From an uncultured Elusimicrobia bacterium (GTDB taxonomy: Bacteria > Elusimicrobiota > Elusimicrobia > Elusimicrobiales > UBA9959), in the NCBI GenBank assembly GCA_903879915.1, contig CAIRNJ010000048.1, positions 1-64,000 on the forward strand: DNA of 64,000 nucleotides, given 5' to 3'. Of this stretch, positions 8,559 through 16,921 are shown one piece after another. The notes beneath the pieces are model-generated. The model was not told the origin of the DNA, made no database searches, and saw only the letters and a program-made list of their open reading frames with translations. The translations under genes and the position numbers were made by a program. How positions within the stretch are numbered: position 1 is the first letter of the stretch; each line of letters begins with the position of its first letter.

Positions 8559-9659
8559 ATGAACCTGACGCTCAAAGCTTTTGTAAAGAAAGAACTTACC
8601 CAGGCGCTGCGCGACGTCCGGATGCGCGCGCTGATGTTCGGCGCGCCGATAATCCAGCTCACCATCTTCGGGCTGGCGCTGTCCACGGAAATAAAGAACA
8701 TCAAGCTGGCGGTTTTTTCCGGGCCCGGCGACGCCATGTTCGGGCGCGTGGCCGACGGCTTTTATTCCTCCGGCTGGTTCCTCCGCGCGGGCCACGCGCC
8801 GGGGGAGGACCCCTACGAACTGATAGCTTCCGGCCGGGCCGACGCGGCGCTGATAGCCCCGGCCGCCGGGCTGGCGCGTTCGGCAGAGCGCGGCGGCGGC
8901 AGAATGCAGCTGCTGGTGGACGCCACCAACGCCACCAAAGCCAGGGCGGTGGAGGCCTACGCCCGGAACATCATAGCGGCCCAGGCCGCACGGGAATACG
9001 GCGCGCGGGATGACGCCGCGCTGAAGTTCGACGTGCGCGTGCTGTACAACCCGGCCATGGAATCCTCCATGTTCCTGGTGCCCGGCGTGATGGGCATGCT
9101 GGTCTGTCTGATAACCATAATCCTCACCGCCATGTCCCTTACGCGCGAAAAAGAAATGGGGACTTTCGAGACCATCGTTTCCGCGCCGCTGTCCAACGCC
9201 GAGGTGCTGCTGGGCAAGACCGTGCCGTACATCCTGTTGGGGCTGGCCGACGCGGCGCTGGTGGTGGCGGCGGGTTACCTGATCTTCGGCGTGCCGGTGC
9301 GGGGGCCGCTGTGGCAGCTGGGGCTGGCGGCGCTGGCGCTGGTGGTCACCACCGTCAGCATAGGCACTTTCATCTCCACGGTGGCCCGCAACCAGCAGCA
9401 GGCCATGCTGGGCGGCTTCATGTTCCTGTTCCCGGCCATACTGATGAGCGGCATAATGTACCCGGTGGAGAACATGCCGCGGGCCGTGATAGCGGCGGCG
9501 TACCTCGACCCCCTGATGTATTTCGTGAGGCTTATCCGGAACATCATGCTGAAAGGCGGGGACGTACACGTGCTCTGGGCCAACCTGGGCGCGCTGGGGC
9601 TGATGGCCCTGCTGGCGGCCGGCCTGGCGTATAAACGGTTCAGGCAGACGCTGAACTAA
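8559..9659 (+). CDS. ABC-2 type permease (YbhR-like)
   Basis: 366 aa, same architecture as the preceding permease: N-terminal helix, large periplasmic loop, C-terminal helices with TREKEMGTFETIVSAPLSNAEVLLGKT. It begins 4 bases after its partner ends and is the last gene of the efflux operon. The order (regulator, channel, fusion protein, two ATPases, two permeases) is the YbhGFSR type of tripartite exporter with its own outer-membrane channel. The substrate is unknown; hydrophobic drugs or cations are the usual cargo of this group. Confidence 0.92.
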   Translation: MNLTLKAFVKKELTQALRDVRMRALMFGAPIIQLTIFGLALSTEIKNIKLAVFSGPGDAMFGRVADGFYSSGWFLRAGHAPGEDPYELIASGRADAALIAPAAGLARSAERGGGRMQLLVDATNATKARAVEAYARNIIAAQAAREYGARDDAALKFDVRVLYNPAMESSMFLVPGVMGMLVCLITIILTAMSLTREKEMGTFETIVSAPLSNAEVLLGKTVPYILLGLADAALVVAAGYLIFGVPVRGPLWQLGLAALALVVTTVSIGTFISTVARNQQQAMLGGFMFLFPAILMSGIMYPVENMPRAVIAAAYLDPLMYFVRLIRNIMLKGGDVHVLWANLGALGLMALLAAGLAYKRFRQTLN

Positions 9660-9699
9660 GAAAAGTTTTTAGCTGACGGGGATTTTTAAGGAGACATAT

Positions 9700-10035
9700 A
9701 TGAAAAAAGAAAACAAAGAGGACCTGCGCGGCCGGGCGCTGAAGGCTAAAGACCTGGTAGCTTACGACAAAGGCGCGGTGGTGAGCCGCACCATAATAGA
9801 AAAAAAGACCGGCACGGTCACTATTTTCTCGTTCGACAAAGGGCAGGGCCTGAGCGAGCATACCGCCCCGTTCGACGCGATGGTGGAGATACTTGACGGC
9901 GAGGCCGAGATCCATATCGCCGGCAAGCCGCACAGGGTGAAAGCGGGGGAATTCATAATAATGCCTGCGAACAGGCCGCACGCGCTGAAAGCCGTTAAAA
10001 AGTTCAAAATGGCGCTGGTAATGATACGCTCCTGA
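9700..10035 (+). CDS. Small cupin-domain protein
   Basis: 111 aa. One cupin barrel: GLSEHTAPFDAMVEILDGEAEIHIAGKPHRVKAGEFIIMPANRPHALKA carries both conserved cupin motifs, with His residues in the expected metal-binding places. AAGGAG lies eight bases before the ATG. It starts 40 bases after the efflux operon on the same strand, so read-through is possible, but the extra Shine-Dalgarno site and spacing suggest a separate unit. Such single-domain cupins are often metal-binding or small-molecule-sensing; no specific reaction can be assigned. Confidence 0.9.
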   Translation: MKKENKEDLRGRALKAKDLVAYDKGAVVSRTIIEKKTGTVTIFSFDKGQGLSEHTAPFDAMVEILDGEAEIHIAGKPHRVKAGEFIIMPANRPHALKAVKKFKMALVMIRS

Positions 10036-10156
10036 AAATTATTCCCGCGGGTTTCATAAAACGCGCGCACTTTTGGTATTATAGCGGTAGGGCCGTTTTT
10101 TGGCCGCCGGGTGTGCCGGGTTAGGATAAAATACGAAAAACAGAGGGAATGCTTTT

Positions 10157-11320
10157 ATGGAAATAAAAAACAGAACAGCTGTGTTTTTTGCGCTGACGAT
10201 AGCGCTGGCCGTTGGCGCCGGACGCTGCATGGCCGCTCCGGCCGACGCAGCCGCCGATAGACCGGAGAAAGCCCAGGCGGCCGCCCCGGCCGCGCCGGTA
10301 ACTGCCGCCCTGCCGGCCCGCGCCGAGCTGAAAATAGAAAAACTCGACCTGGCCGCCGCCGTGAAAGAGATAGCTTCCGGCGATACGGACGGGATGGTGG
10401 ACCTTTACCAGAAGATAACCGATATCTATATGCGGACGCAAAAGCCGGATAAAGCCATAAGCCTGCTGGAAACCTACCGGGGCCAGGGGGGCGCGAACCA
10501 GACGATCCTTGCCAGCCTGGCGGGCTTTTATATGCAGCGCGGCGCCCTCAAACAGGCCGCCGAAGTTTACGAAACCATGGCAAAGCAGCCCGCCGGGGCC
10601 GACCGCATGGCCACCTCCGCGCTGCTGAATATTTACCGGCAGCAGGGCGATTCCAAAAAAGGGGCCGCCCTGGTGGAGGCTAACGCCAAAGCGAACCCCT
10701 CGAACCCGGAAGTGTTCCTGCAGGCGTCCGACTACTACCTGCAGAACGACGATACGGTTAAGGCCGAAGAGGCCATGAGGAAAGCTATAGCGCTGGCGCC
10801 GAAGGCCGAATCTTACAAGCAGCTGGCTCAGATAACTCTCCGGCAGGGCAGCCTGGACAAGGCTGTGGCGGCTTTGCAGGAGGGGATCAAGAAAATACCC
10901 GCCAGCGAGGTGGAGCTGACCGTTATGACCGCCGACATGTACGCCCAGACCGGGCAGGCCGACAAGGCCCTCTCCCTCCTGGACGAGGCCGTGAAAAAAC
11001 TGCCTGCCGGCCAGCTGGAGCTTACTTTCGCTGTAAGCAATATCTATCTGCGCAAAGGGGACCAGGACAAGGCCGCGGAAGTTCTTAAGGCCCTGCTTGA
11101 AAAGGTCAGCGACCCCTCGCGCAAAGAGGCCGTACAGCAGAGGCTGAACAATCTGCGTTCGGCGCAGTCCCCTGCCTCCGCCGGCGCCCCGGTCCCGGCC
11201 ATGGCGGCGGCCATGGCAGGTATGGCTCCCTCGCCCGCGCCCGCTATCGTTCCCGCGGCCATGCCGCAGGCCGCCCCGGGGGCAGTGCCCGCCGGCGCGC
11301 AGCCTCCCGTGAACCCGTAA
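10157..11320 (+). CDS. Exported TPR-repeat protein
   Basis: 387 aa. A signal peptide (TAVFFALTIALAVGAGRCMAAP) is followed by an Ala/Pro-rich linker, then about seven TPR-like helical repeats from about residue 80 to 330 (for example DLYQKITDIYMRTQKPDKAISLLETY and EAMRKAIALAPKAESYKQLAQITLRQGSLDKAVAALQEGI). The tail is Ala/Pro/Met-rich low complexity. It should act as a periplasmic scaffold; partners are unknown. A -10-like TAAAAT sits about 25 bases upstream and GAGGGAA precedes the start. Confidence 0.88.
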   Translation: MEIKNRTAVFFALTIALAVGAGRCMAAPADAAADRPEKAQAAAPAAPVTAALPARAELKIEKLDLAAAVKEIASGDTDGMVDLYQKITDIYMRTQKPDKAISLLETYRGQGGANQTILASLAGFYMQRGALKQAAEVYETMAKQPAGADRMATSALLNIYRQQGDSKKGAALVEANAKANPSNPEVFLQASDYYLQNDDTVKAEEAMRKAIALAPKAESYKQLAQITLRQGSLDKAVAALQEGIKKIPASEVELTVMTADMYAQTGQADKALSLLDEAVKKLPAGQLELTFAVSNIYLRKGDQDKAAEVLKALLEKVSDPSRKEAVQQRLNNLRSAQSPASAGAPVPAMAAAMAGMAPSPAPAIVPAAMPQAAPGAVPAGAQPPVNP

Positions 11321-11334
11321 AGACACTTCTTCCC

Positions 11335-11399
11335 GGGACCCTGCAAGGGTCCCGCTCCGCCGCGGCCGGCCCTGGCAGCAGTCAGGGACGCCGCGGCGG
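11335..11399. terminator. Two GC-rich hairpins after the TPR gene
   Basis: GGGACCCT-gca-AGGGTCCC (11335-11353) is a perfect stem. It is followed by a larger nested one with CCGCCGCGGC (11357-11366) and GCCGCGGCGG (11390-11399) enclosing ccctg/caggg. No T run follows, so they may pause or end transcription by another route; they separate the TPR gene from the arsenic operon. Confidence 0.5.
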
Positions 11400-11425
11400 C
11401 TCCATATCCGGGGCCCGGCGGGCCC

Positions 11426-11456
11426 TTGACATCTATTTGGCTATTTGGCAAAATAG
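11426..11456 (+). promoter_or_regulatory. arsR promoter with embedded operator
   Basis: TTGACA (11426-11431) and CAAAAT (11449-11454) are 17 bases apart. CTATTT-GGCA-AAATAG (11441-11456) is a perfect 6-4-6 palindrome over the -10 box, and CTATTTGG occurs twice in tandem (11433-11448). The site is well placed for repression by ArsR. Transcription should start within a few bases of the ATG at 11461, so the message is probably leaderless; no Shine-Dalgarno sequence is present. Confidence 0.8.
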
Positions 11457-11460
11457 AACG

Positions 11461-11757
11461 ATGAAACAGGACCTTAAAAAAAGATACGCCGCGCAGGCCG
11501 CCGTGATCAAGGCCATGGCGCATCCCACCCGGCTGCTGATACTGAATTCGCTTAAAAAAAGGGAGACCTGCGTCTGCGAACTGCGCGACCTGGTGGGCGA
11601 CGATATTTCCACGGTCTCCAAACATCTGCTGGTGCTGAAGAACGCAGGCCTGGTGGCCGCGCGCCGCGAGGGGAACTGGCTGCATTACAGGCTTACCTGC
11701 CCCTGCGTGCTGGAGTTCGCGGCCTGCGTGGGCGGCCTTAAAGGAAAGAATGTTTAA
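11461..11757 (+). CDS. arsR: ArsR-family arsenic-responsive repressor
   Basis: 98 aa from the ATG at 11461. An in-frame TTG at 11437 lies inside the promoter and is rejected. The winged helix is typical (AHPTRLLILNSL, then DISTVSKHLLVLKNAGLVAARREGNWLHYRL). The arsenic-sensing CVCEL pair (C37, C39) is in the helix used by classic ArsR proteins, and a further CPC and Cys lie near the C-terminus. Arsenite binding should release it from the palindrome over its own promoter. It heads the six-gene arsenic operon and overlaps the permease gene by 8 bases. Confidence 0.95.
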   Translation: MKQDLKKRYAAQAAVIKAMAHPTRLLILNSLKKRETCVCELRDLVGDDISTVSKHLLVLKNAGLVAARREGNWLHYRLTCPCVLEFAACVGGLKGKNV

Positions 11758-12712
11758 ACCCGTGCAGCTGCTCGCGGATTGGCTGGTGTACGGCGTGCTC
11801 GGCCTGGGGCGGGAGACGCTGGCGGGCTCCTCCGTGAATTTCTTCGTTTTCGATACGATCAAGATCTTTCTGCTGCTGGCCTGCATAATCTTCGCAGTTT
11901 CCATCATACGCACCTTCCTGCCGCCTTCGAGGATACGGGAGATCATCCTTAAGAAAAGCCGCTTCTCCGGGCATCTGTGGGCGGCCGGGCTGGGCATCAT
12001 CACCCCGTTCTGCACCTGCAGCGCCATCCCGCTGTTCCTGGGTTTCGTGCAGACCGGCATCCCGCTGGGCGTCACGTTCTCCTTCCTGGTGGCCTCCCCG
12101 ATGATAAACGAGGTGGCCCTGATAATGCTGTTCGGCATGTTCGGCCTTAAAATAGCCGCGCTGTACGCCCTCAGCGGTTTTATCATAGCGGTGATCTCCG
12201 GGCTGCTGATAGGCAGGCTTGACGTCGAGCACCTGCTGGAGGGCTTCGACGTCTCGAAAAAGATACAGAACGCTGTTTTCGGCGCCGAAATGCCCTGGCC
12301 GGAGCGTTTTTCCTTCGCACGGGACTACACCCTGGACATACTTAAGACAGTGTGGCCGTACGTGCTTATCGGCATAGGCATAGGCGCCTGGATACACGGC
12401 TACGTGCCGGAGAATTTCCTGGCCCGCTGGGCCGGCGCGGATAAATGGTACGCGGTGCCGCTGGCGACATTGGTGGGCATTCCGCTGTATTCCAACGCGG
12501 CCGGCGTCATCCCGCTGGTGAGCGCGCTGACCGAGAAAGGCGTGGCGCTGGGAACCACGCTGGCGTTCATGATGGCCGTGACCGGCCTGTCGCTGCCCGA
12601 GTTCCTTATCCTCAGGCGCGTAATGAAGCTGAAGCTGCTGTTCATTTTCTTCGGGATAGTGGGCGCGGGCATAATGTTCACGGGTTTCCTGTTCAATTTC
12701 GTGATGAAGTAG
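11750..12712 (+). CDS. arsP: ArsP/DUF318-type permease
   Basis: 320 aa with about eight membrane helices. The family hallmark TPFCTCSAIPLFLGF sits about residue 85, and a second matching half is seen near PLYSNAAGVIPLVSAL, the duplicated arrangement usual for this permease family. Characterised ArsP proteins export trivalent organoarsenicals such as methylarsenite; others in the family are uncharacterised. Placement between arsR and an arsM gene makes export of methylated arsenic the best reading. AAAGGA precedes the ATG and the gene overlaps the arsR end. Confidence 0.88.
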   Translation: MFKPVQLLADWLVYGVLGLGRETLAGSSVNFFVFDTIKIFLLLACIIFAVSIIRTFLPPSRIREIILKKSRFSGHLWAAGLGIITPFCTCSAIPLFLGFVQTGIPLGVTFSFLVASPMINEVALIMLFGMFGLKIAALYALSGFIIAVISGLLIGRLDVEHLLEGFDVSKKIQNAVFGAEMPWPERFSFARDYTLDILKTVWPYVLIGIGIGAWIHGYVPENFLARWAGADKWYAVPLATLVGIPLYSNAAGVIPLVSALTEKGVALGTTLAFMMAVTGLSLPEFLILRRVMKLKLLFIFFGIVGAGIMFTGFLFNFVMK

Positions 12713-12720
12713 GAGGAAAG

Positions 12721-12954
12721 ATGAAAAAAATACAGATATTCGGCGGCGGCTGCGCCAAATGCGCCAAACTTTACGAGCATGCCGAAGCCGCGGCAAAAGA
12801 GCTGGGTCTGGACTACGAAATGGAAAAAGTGGGGGACTATCAGAAGATAGCCGAGGCCGGGATAATGTCAACGCCGGCGCTGGCCGTAGACGGGAAACTG
12901 AAATTGGAAGGCCGCGTGCCTACGGTGGAAAGTCTTAAGGAGCTGCTCAAATGA
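12721..12954 (+). CDS. Thioredoxin-like small redox protein
   Basis: 77 aa. A thioredoxin-fold miniature with a CAKC active site (C11, C14) after the first strand (KKIQIFGGG), then a cis-Pro segment MSTPALAVDGKL. This is the TM0996/MTH895 'redox-active disulfide' group, commonly encoded next to DUF318 permeases. It may supply thiols for arsenic reduction or transfer arsenicals to the permease; this is inference. AGGAGG precedes the ATG, and its stop overlaps the start of arsM (ATGA). It is encoded in its own frame inside a longer spurious open frame. Confidence 0.9.
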   Translation: MKKIQIFGGGCAKCAKLYEHAEAAAKELGLDYEMEKVGDYQKIAEAGIMSTPALAVDGKLKLEGRVPTVESLKELLK

Positions 12955-13709
12955 AAACTCATCGCTCTGTGCACGAACTGGTAAGATCGGCCTACGGCGC
13001 GGCGGCAAAGAATTCCTCTTCCTGCTGCTCATCTTCCTGCTGCGGCGGGCCGAAGCCGGCTGCTTCCGAAGGGGAACTGGGGCTTTCCTGCGGCAACCCG
13101 GTGGCGTTCTCGAAAATCAAGAAAGGCATGACCGTGCTGGACCTGGGCAGCGGGGCGGGGAAGGACGTTTTTATCGCCGCGCCGCTGACCGGGCCGAAAG
13201 GCCGCGTGATAGGCGTGGACATGACCCCCGAGATGCTGAAGCTGGCGGCCGGCAACCTGCTGAAGTTCACCGCGCGCACCGGGCTCAGGAACGTGGAGTT
13301 CCGCAGGGGCGTGATAGAAAAGCTGCCCGTCAGGGACGGCGAGGCCGACCTGATCATCTCCAATTGCGTGATAAACCTCTCACCGGACAAGCCCGCCGTG
13401 TTCCGGGAGGCTTTCCGCGCCCTCAGGCCGGGCGGTTCTATAGTGGTGAGCGATATTGTGCTGAACCGCGAACTGCCGCCCGCGCTGAAAGAACACGCCG
13501 GGCTTTACGCCGCCTGCGTGGCCGGCGCGCAGCAGCGCCGGGAGTACCTGGGCGCAATCAAGGCCGCAGGTTTCAAGGGTATAAAACTGCTTGCGGACAG
13601 GACCTACCGCGCCGCGGACCTGGAGCTGGACCCTTTTACCGCTAAGGCCGGCAAAACGCTGGACGGCGCGGCTTCGAGCATAACGGTGTTCGCGCTGAAA
13701 AAGAAATGA
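12951..13709 (+). CDS. arsM: Arsenite S-adenosylmethionine methyltransferase
   Basis: 252 aa. The Rossmann SAM-binding motif is VLDLGSGAGKD. ArsM hallmarks are present: LGLSCGNPVAF, IISNCVINLSPDK and YAACVAGA, which carry the Cys that bind trivalent arsenic in known ArsM enzymes. An N-terminal run of Cys pairs (SSCCSSSCCGG) is an added thiol cluster. No Cys is seen near the C-terminus where some ArsM have a fourth. It converts arsenite to methylated species in the cytoplasm, feeding the ArsP-like exporter. It overlaps both neighbours by ATGA. Confidence 0.94.
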   Translation: MKTHRSVHELVRSAYGAAAKNSSSCCSSSCCGGPKPAASEGELGLSCGNPVAFSKIKKGMTVLDLGSGAGKDVFIAAPLTGPKGRVIGVDMTPEMLKLAAGNLLKFTARTGLRNVEFRRGVIEKLPVRDGEADLIISNCVINLSPDKPAVFREAFRALRPGGSIVVSDIVLNRELPPALKEHAGLYAACVAGAQQRREYLGAIKAAGFKGIKLLADRTYRAADLELDPFTAKAGKTLDGAASSITVFALKKK

Positions 13710-14140
13710 AAAAAGTGCTGTTCCTCTGCACCGGAAATTCCTGCCGCAGCCAGATGGCCGAAGGCTGGGCGAAAAAACTGCATCCCGGGGTTATCGAGGC
13801 CTGCTCCGCCGGCACCGCGCCGGGCGCGGAGGTGGACCGGCGGGCCATAAAAGTTATGGCCGAGGCCGGCGTGGATATCTCCGGCGGCGTTCCCAAGAGC
13901 GTGCAGGTTTTTAAAGATACTGCCTTCGACCTTGTGGTGACGGTCTGCGACAACGCCCGTGAAACCTGCCCCGTCTACCGGGGGATGGGCGTTAAGCTGC
14001 ACCGCGGTTTCGACGACCCCGGCACTGTTGCGGGCAAGGACGCTTCCGACGAGGCGGCGCTGCCTGTTTACCGCCGGGTGCGCGACGAGATAAAAGGGTT
14101 CGTCAAAGAACTGCCTGAAATCCTGGAGAACATAAAATGA
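13706..14140 (+). CDS. arsC: Arsenate reductase, low-molecular-weight phosphatase type
   Basis: 144 aa. The phosphatase-like P-loop CTGNSCRS (8-15) carries the nucleophile C8, and C81/C88 (VCDNARETC) form the redox pair typical of thioredoxin-coupled ArsC (the pI258 type). It reduces arsenate to arsenite in the cytoplasm. The thioredoxin-like protein encoded two genes upstream may be its electron donor. Start and stop overlap the neighbours by ATGA. Confidence 0.95.
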   Translation: MKKVLFLCTGNSCRSQMAEGWAKKLHPGVIEACSAGTAPGAEVDRRAIKVMAEAGVDISGGVPKSVQVFKDTAFDLVVTVCDNARETCPVYRGMGVKLHRGFDDPGTVAGKDASDEAALPVYRRVRDEIKGFVKELPEILENIK

Positions 14141-15213
14141 ACAGAATAATAGCTAAACTGTCCTTCCTGGACCGGTACCTGACTTTATGGATCTTCCTCG
14201 CCATGGCGGCCGGCGTAGGCGCGGGCTGGCTGTGGCCGCAGGCGGTGGCGAACTTTAACGCGGCTTCCAGCGTGGGAACCACCTCCATTCCCATCGCCAT
14301 CGGCCTGATACTGATGATGTACCCGCCGCTGGCCAAGGTTAAATACGAGGAAATGCACAGAGTTTTCGCCAATAAAAAAGTGCTGGCGCTGTCCCTGTTC
14401 CAGAACTGGCTGGCGGGCCCGGTGCTGATGACGGCGCTGGCCGTTATCTTCCTGCGGGACAAGCCCGAGTATATGGTGGGCCTTATAATGATAGGCCTGG
14501 CGCGCTGTATCGCCATGGTCATCGTCTGGAACGATCTGGCAAAAGGCGACCGTGAATACTGCGCGGGGCTGGTAGCTTTCAACTCCGTGTTCCAGGTGCT
14601 GCTCTTCCCGGTTTACGCCTGGTTCTTCATCACTATCGTGCCGCGCTGGCTGGGGCTAGAAGGCGCGGTGGTGAATATTACAATGGGAGAAATAGCGAAA
14701 AGCGTGTTCATCTACCTGGGCATTCCTTTTATCGCCGGTATAGTCACGCGGTTCTCGCTGATCGCGGCCAAAGGGCGGGACTGGTACTCGGAGAAGTTCA
14801 TCCCGGTCATAAGCCCGCTGACGCTGGTGGCGCTGCTTTTTACGATAATCGTGATGTTCTCCATAAAGGGGGAGAACATAGTTAAGGTGCCGCTGGACGT
14901 GGTGCGCGTGGCGGTCCCGCTGCTGGTCTATTTCGTCATCATGTTCTTCGCCTCTTTCTATATGAGCAAAAAAATGGGGGCGACTTACGAGGAGTCGGCT
15001 ACTTTATCTTTTACGGCCGCTTCGAATAACTTCGAGCTGGCCATCGCCGTGGCCATCGCCACTTTCGGCATCGGGCACGGCGCGGCTTTTGCCGCCGTTA
15101 TCGGGCCGCTGGTGGAAGTGCCGGTGCTGATAGGGCTGGTGAACGTTTCGCTGTGGATAGGCCGGCGGTGGTATGCCGGGCCCGTACAGGCCGCCTCTGG
15201 GCGCAGGGCGTGA
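14137..15213 (+). CDS. acr3: Arsenite efflux transporter, ACR3 family
   Basis: 358 aa with about ten membrane helices. ACR3 signatures are clear: [16 protein letters not shown], then [19 protein letters not shown] with the conserved Cys required in characterised ACR3, then [15 protein letters not shown]. It exports arsenite and is the last gene of the arsenic operon. The operon thus has two exits, ACR3 for inorganic arsenite and the ArsP-like permease probably for methylated forms. Confidence 0.95.
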   Translation: MNRIIAKLSFLDRYLTLWIFLAMAAGVGAGWLWPQAVANFNAASSVGTTSIPIAIGLILMMYPPLAKVKYEEMHRVFANKKVLALSLFQNWLAGPVLMTALAVIFLRDKPEYMVGLIMIGLARCIAMVIVWNDLAKGDREYCAGLVAFNSVFQVLLFPVYAWFFITIVPRWLGLEGAVVNITMGEIAKSVFIYLGIPFIAGIVTRFSLIAAKGRDWYSEKFIPVISPLTLVALLFTIIVMFSIKGENIVKVPLDVVRVAVPLLVYFVIMFFASFYMSKKMGATYEESATLSFTAASNNFELAIAVAIATFGIGHGAAFAAVIGPLVEVPVLIGLVNVSLWIGRRWYAGPVQAASGRRA

Positions 15214-15278
15214 TACAGTGCCCGTGAAATTACGCGCTTTTGATAGAATGTTCTAGAACGGCCGGACAAGGAGCTTTC

Positions 15279-16016
15279 ATGGACAGGACCTCTTCGGGTT
15301 ATTTAATGCTGATCGCTGGCGTGGCGCTGGGGCTGGGCGGCGGCTATGTTTTTATGAACGCCGGTACCGGGGGAGTGAACCCGACTACGGTGGGCTCTTT
15401 CGCCGCGCTGCTGGCTGGCATCGTGCTGGCTTTTATGGGCAAGTCCCGCGCGGCGGCCGGGGCGCAGGAAGGCCTGGCCGGCGAGGTAGGGCTGGAAGTG
15501 AAAGGCGCGCTGGGCCTGGCCGGTTCGGAGCGGGTGGAAATGGAGGGAGATTTCGGCGGCTTCAAAGTGCGCGTGAGCAGGCGCGAGACTACTTCCAGGG
15601 GAGTCGGCGGCTATTCGCGCAATACTTTCGAGGCTTATGTTTTTACCGTGGAACTGCCCAACCCGGCCGGGCTTTCTTTCTACGTAGGGCCGGATTCTAT
15701 CCTGCAGGCTCCGCTCGGCTTCCTGCCGGAAAAGCTGGACTCCTCCGCCTGGACCTGGGCCGGCCTGCTGGCCGTGCGCGGCGAACCGCGGCCGGCGGCC
15801 GAAGCTTTGTTCGGGAACAATGCCGCCTGGCCGCTGTTCACGGAGTTCTTCGGCAGGGTCACCTGCCAGCTTAAGAATGAAAAGATGGAATTCGAGCCCG
15901 AAAGCGGCCCGGAGGGTTCTTTAACCCCGGAAAAAATAAAAGGTTTAATAAACCAGGCCGTGGAACTGGCGCGCCTTGTTTCCGCGCTGCCCCCGGCCGG
16001 GAATTACCAGGCCTAG
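15279..16016 (+). CDS. Membrane-anchored hypothetical protein
   Basis: 245 aa from the ATG at 15279, which has AAGGAG five bases upstream; a longer frame to 15240 lacks such a site. Two N-terminal membrane helices (GYLMLIAGVALGLGGGYVFM and GSFAALLAGIVLAFM) are followed by a soluble domain of about 180 residues with no family I recognise. It begins 65 bases after acr3 but ends at its own terminator and has no obvious link to arsenic. Confidence 0.82.
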   Translation: MDRTSSGYLMLIAGVALGLGGGYVFMNAGTGGVNPTTVGSFAALLAGIVLAFMGKSRAAAGAQEGLAGEVGLEVKGALGLAGSERVEMEGDFGGFKVRVSRRETTSRGVGGYSRNTFEAYVFTVELPNPAGLSFYVGPDSILQAPLGFLPEKLDSSAWTWAGLLAVRGEPRPAAEALFGNNAAWPLFTEFFGRVTCQLKNEKMEFEPESGPEGSLTPEKIKGLINQAVELARLVSALPPAGNYQA

Positions 16017-16033
16017 AGCAGCAATGATCTAAT

Positions 16034-16063
16034 AAAAAAGCCCCGGCAACGGGGCTTTTTTTA
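16034..16063. terminator. Bidirectional Rho-independent terminator
   Basis: AAAAAAGCCCCG-gcaa-CGGGGCTTTTTTT lies between two convergent genes and has an A run on one side and a T run on the other, so it can serve both. Confidence 0.92.
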
Positions 16064-16067
16064 TGTA

Positions 16068-16742
16068 TCAGTAGGTTACGGGTTCAGTAGATATTTTCAC
16101 CGGCCCTGGCGGCTTGGGGTGGCCGTGTGCGAGTTTCGCCGCGGCGGCCTTGTCTGAGTTCTGCCGCGCTTTGATCGCGGCGTTTTGTCCGGTTTTCCTG
16201 CTTTTTACCGCTTTGTCGAATTCGGCCTGCGGCTTTCCTTTGAGGCTTTGCTTGAGCGTGTTTATTTCATCGATATCGTTCTTCCTGAGTTCCTCGACGG
16301 TCAGTTGCCGTGCGGAGGCCGGGGTAAAGGCCCCGATCGTGGTGGTGCTGTGAAAGGGGCGGAATCCTTTCTCACCCGGTTCCGCGGTGCCGCCCAGCGC
16401 CGGTAAGGCGCTCTGTACGGGGCGGAAAAAAGCGGAGGCTGGCGCCGTTGTAACGGTAAGCGTGGGGACGGGGTTCTTCACGGGGCGGAAGAAGACGGCT
16501 TCCGGCGACGTGACTACCGGCGCGGCGGGAACGGCTGTAGGCTGTGCCGAAGGCGCGGCCGCGGGCTGGGCCGGTCCTGCCAATGTGGGCTGGGCCGGCT
16601 TCTCTAAGGAAGGCTGCGCGGGCGCTGCTGCCGAAGGCTGGGCCGGTTTGTCTAAAGAAGGCTGCGCCGGGGCGGCGGTATTCTGCGCGCCGGCCGCGGG
16701 AGCAAGCCAGGCCGCCAGCGCTATTATCGATATTATTTTCAT
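16068..16742 (-). CDS. Exported Pro/Ala-rich repeat protein
   Basis: 224 aa. A signal peptide (MKIISIIALAAWLAPAAGA) is followed by a low-complexity repeat of PAQPSLDKPAQPS type (about residues 20-75). Then come three related blocks beginning FFRPV, FFRPV and GFRPF, and a basic helical C-terminus (TVEELRKNDIDEINTLKQSLKGKPQAEFDKAVKSRK). No catalytic motif is seen; a cell-wall-spanning or linker role is possible. AAGGA precedes the start. Confidence 0.8.
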   Translation of the reverse strand: MKIISIIALAAWLAPAAGAQNTAAPAQPSLDKPAQPSAAAPAQPSLEKPAQPTLAGPAQPAAAPSAQPTAVPAAPVVTSPEAVFFRPVKNPVPTLTVTTAPASAFFRPVQSALPALGGTAEPGEKGFRPFHSTTTIGAFTPASARQLTVEELRKNDIDEINTLKQSLKGKPQAEFDKAVKSRKTGQNAAIKARQNSDKAAAAKLAHGHPKPPGPVKISTEPVTY

Positions 16743-16830
16743 ATTTTTATCCTTGTGCCGAAGCCTGCGGTCGCGGGGGCAGGAACCGTAAGGTCCAGCG
16801 TTCTGATCTCTCCCCTTTTATACCGGTAAA

Positions 16831-16863
16831 GCCGGCCTGAGATAAGTGTATCTCCTGGCCGGC
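16831..16863. other. Inverted repeat between two minus-strand genes
   Basis: GCCGGCC-T-GAGATA pairs with TATCTC-CT-GGCCGGC around an agtg loop. It lies after the B12-binding gene and about 90 bases before the Pro/Ala-rich gene on the minus strand. No T tract follows, so it could be a weak terminator or an operator. Confidence 0.45.
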
Positions 16864-16921
16864 CGGCCGGCTATTCGGAATATTGCCCGGCCTGGTAGGT
16901 AGTACTACGGTCCGTGCCGGT

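Noticed and set aside
11437-11460. Upstream TTG start for arsR
   Set aside because: It lies inside the promoter between the -35 and -10 boxes; the ATG at 11461 is the family start.
12445-12954. 169-codon frame that includes the thioredoxin-like protein
   Set aside because: Only the part from 12721 is real; the upstream part overlaps the permease gene and the Shine-Dalgarno site sits before 12721.
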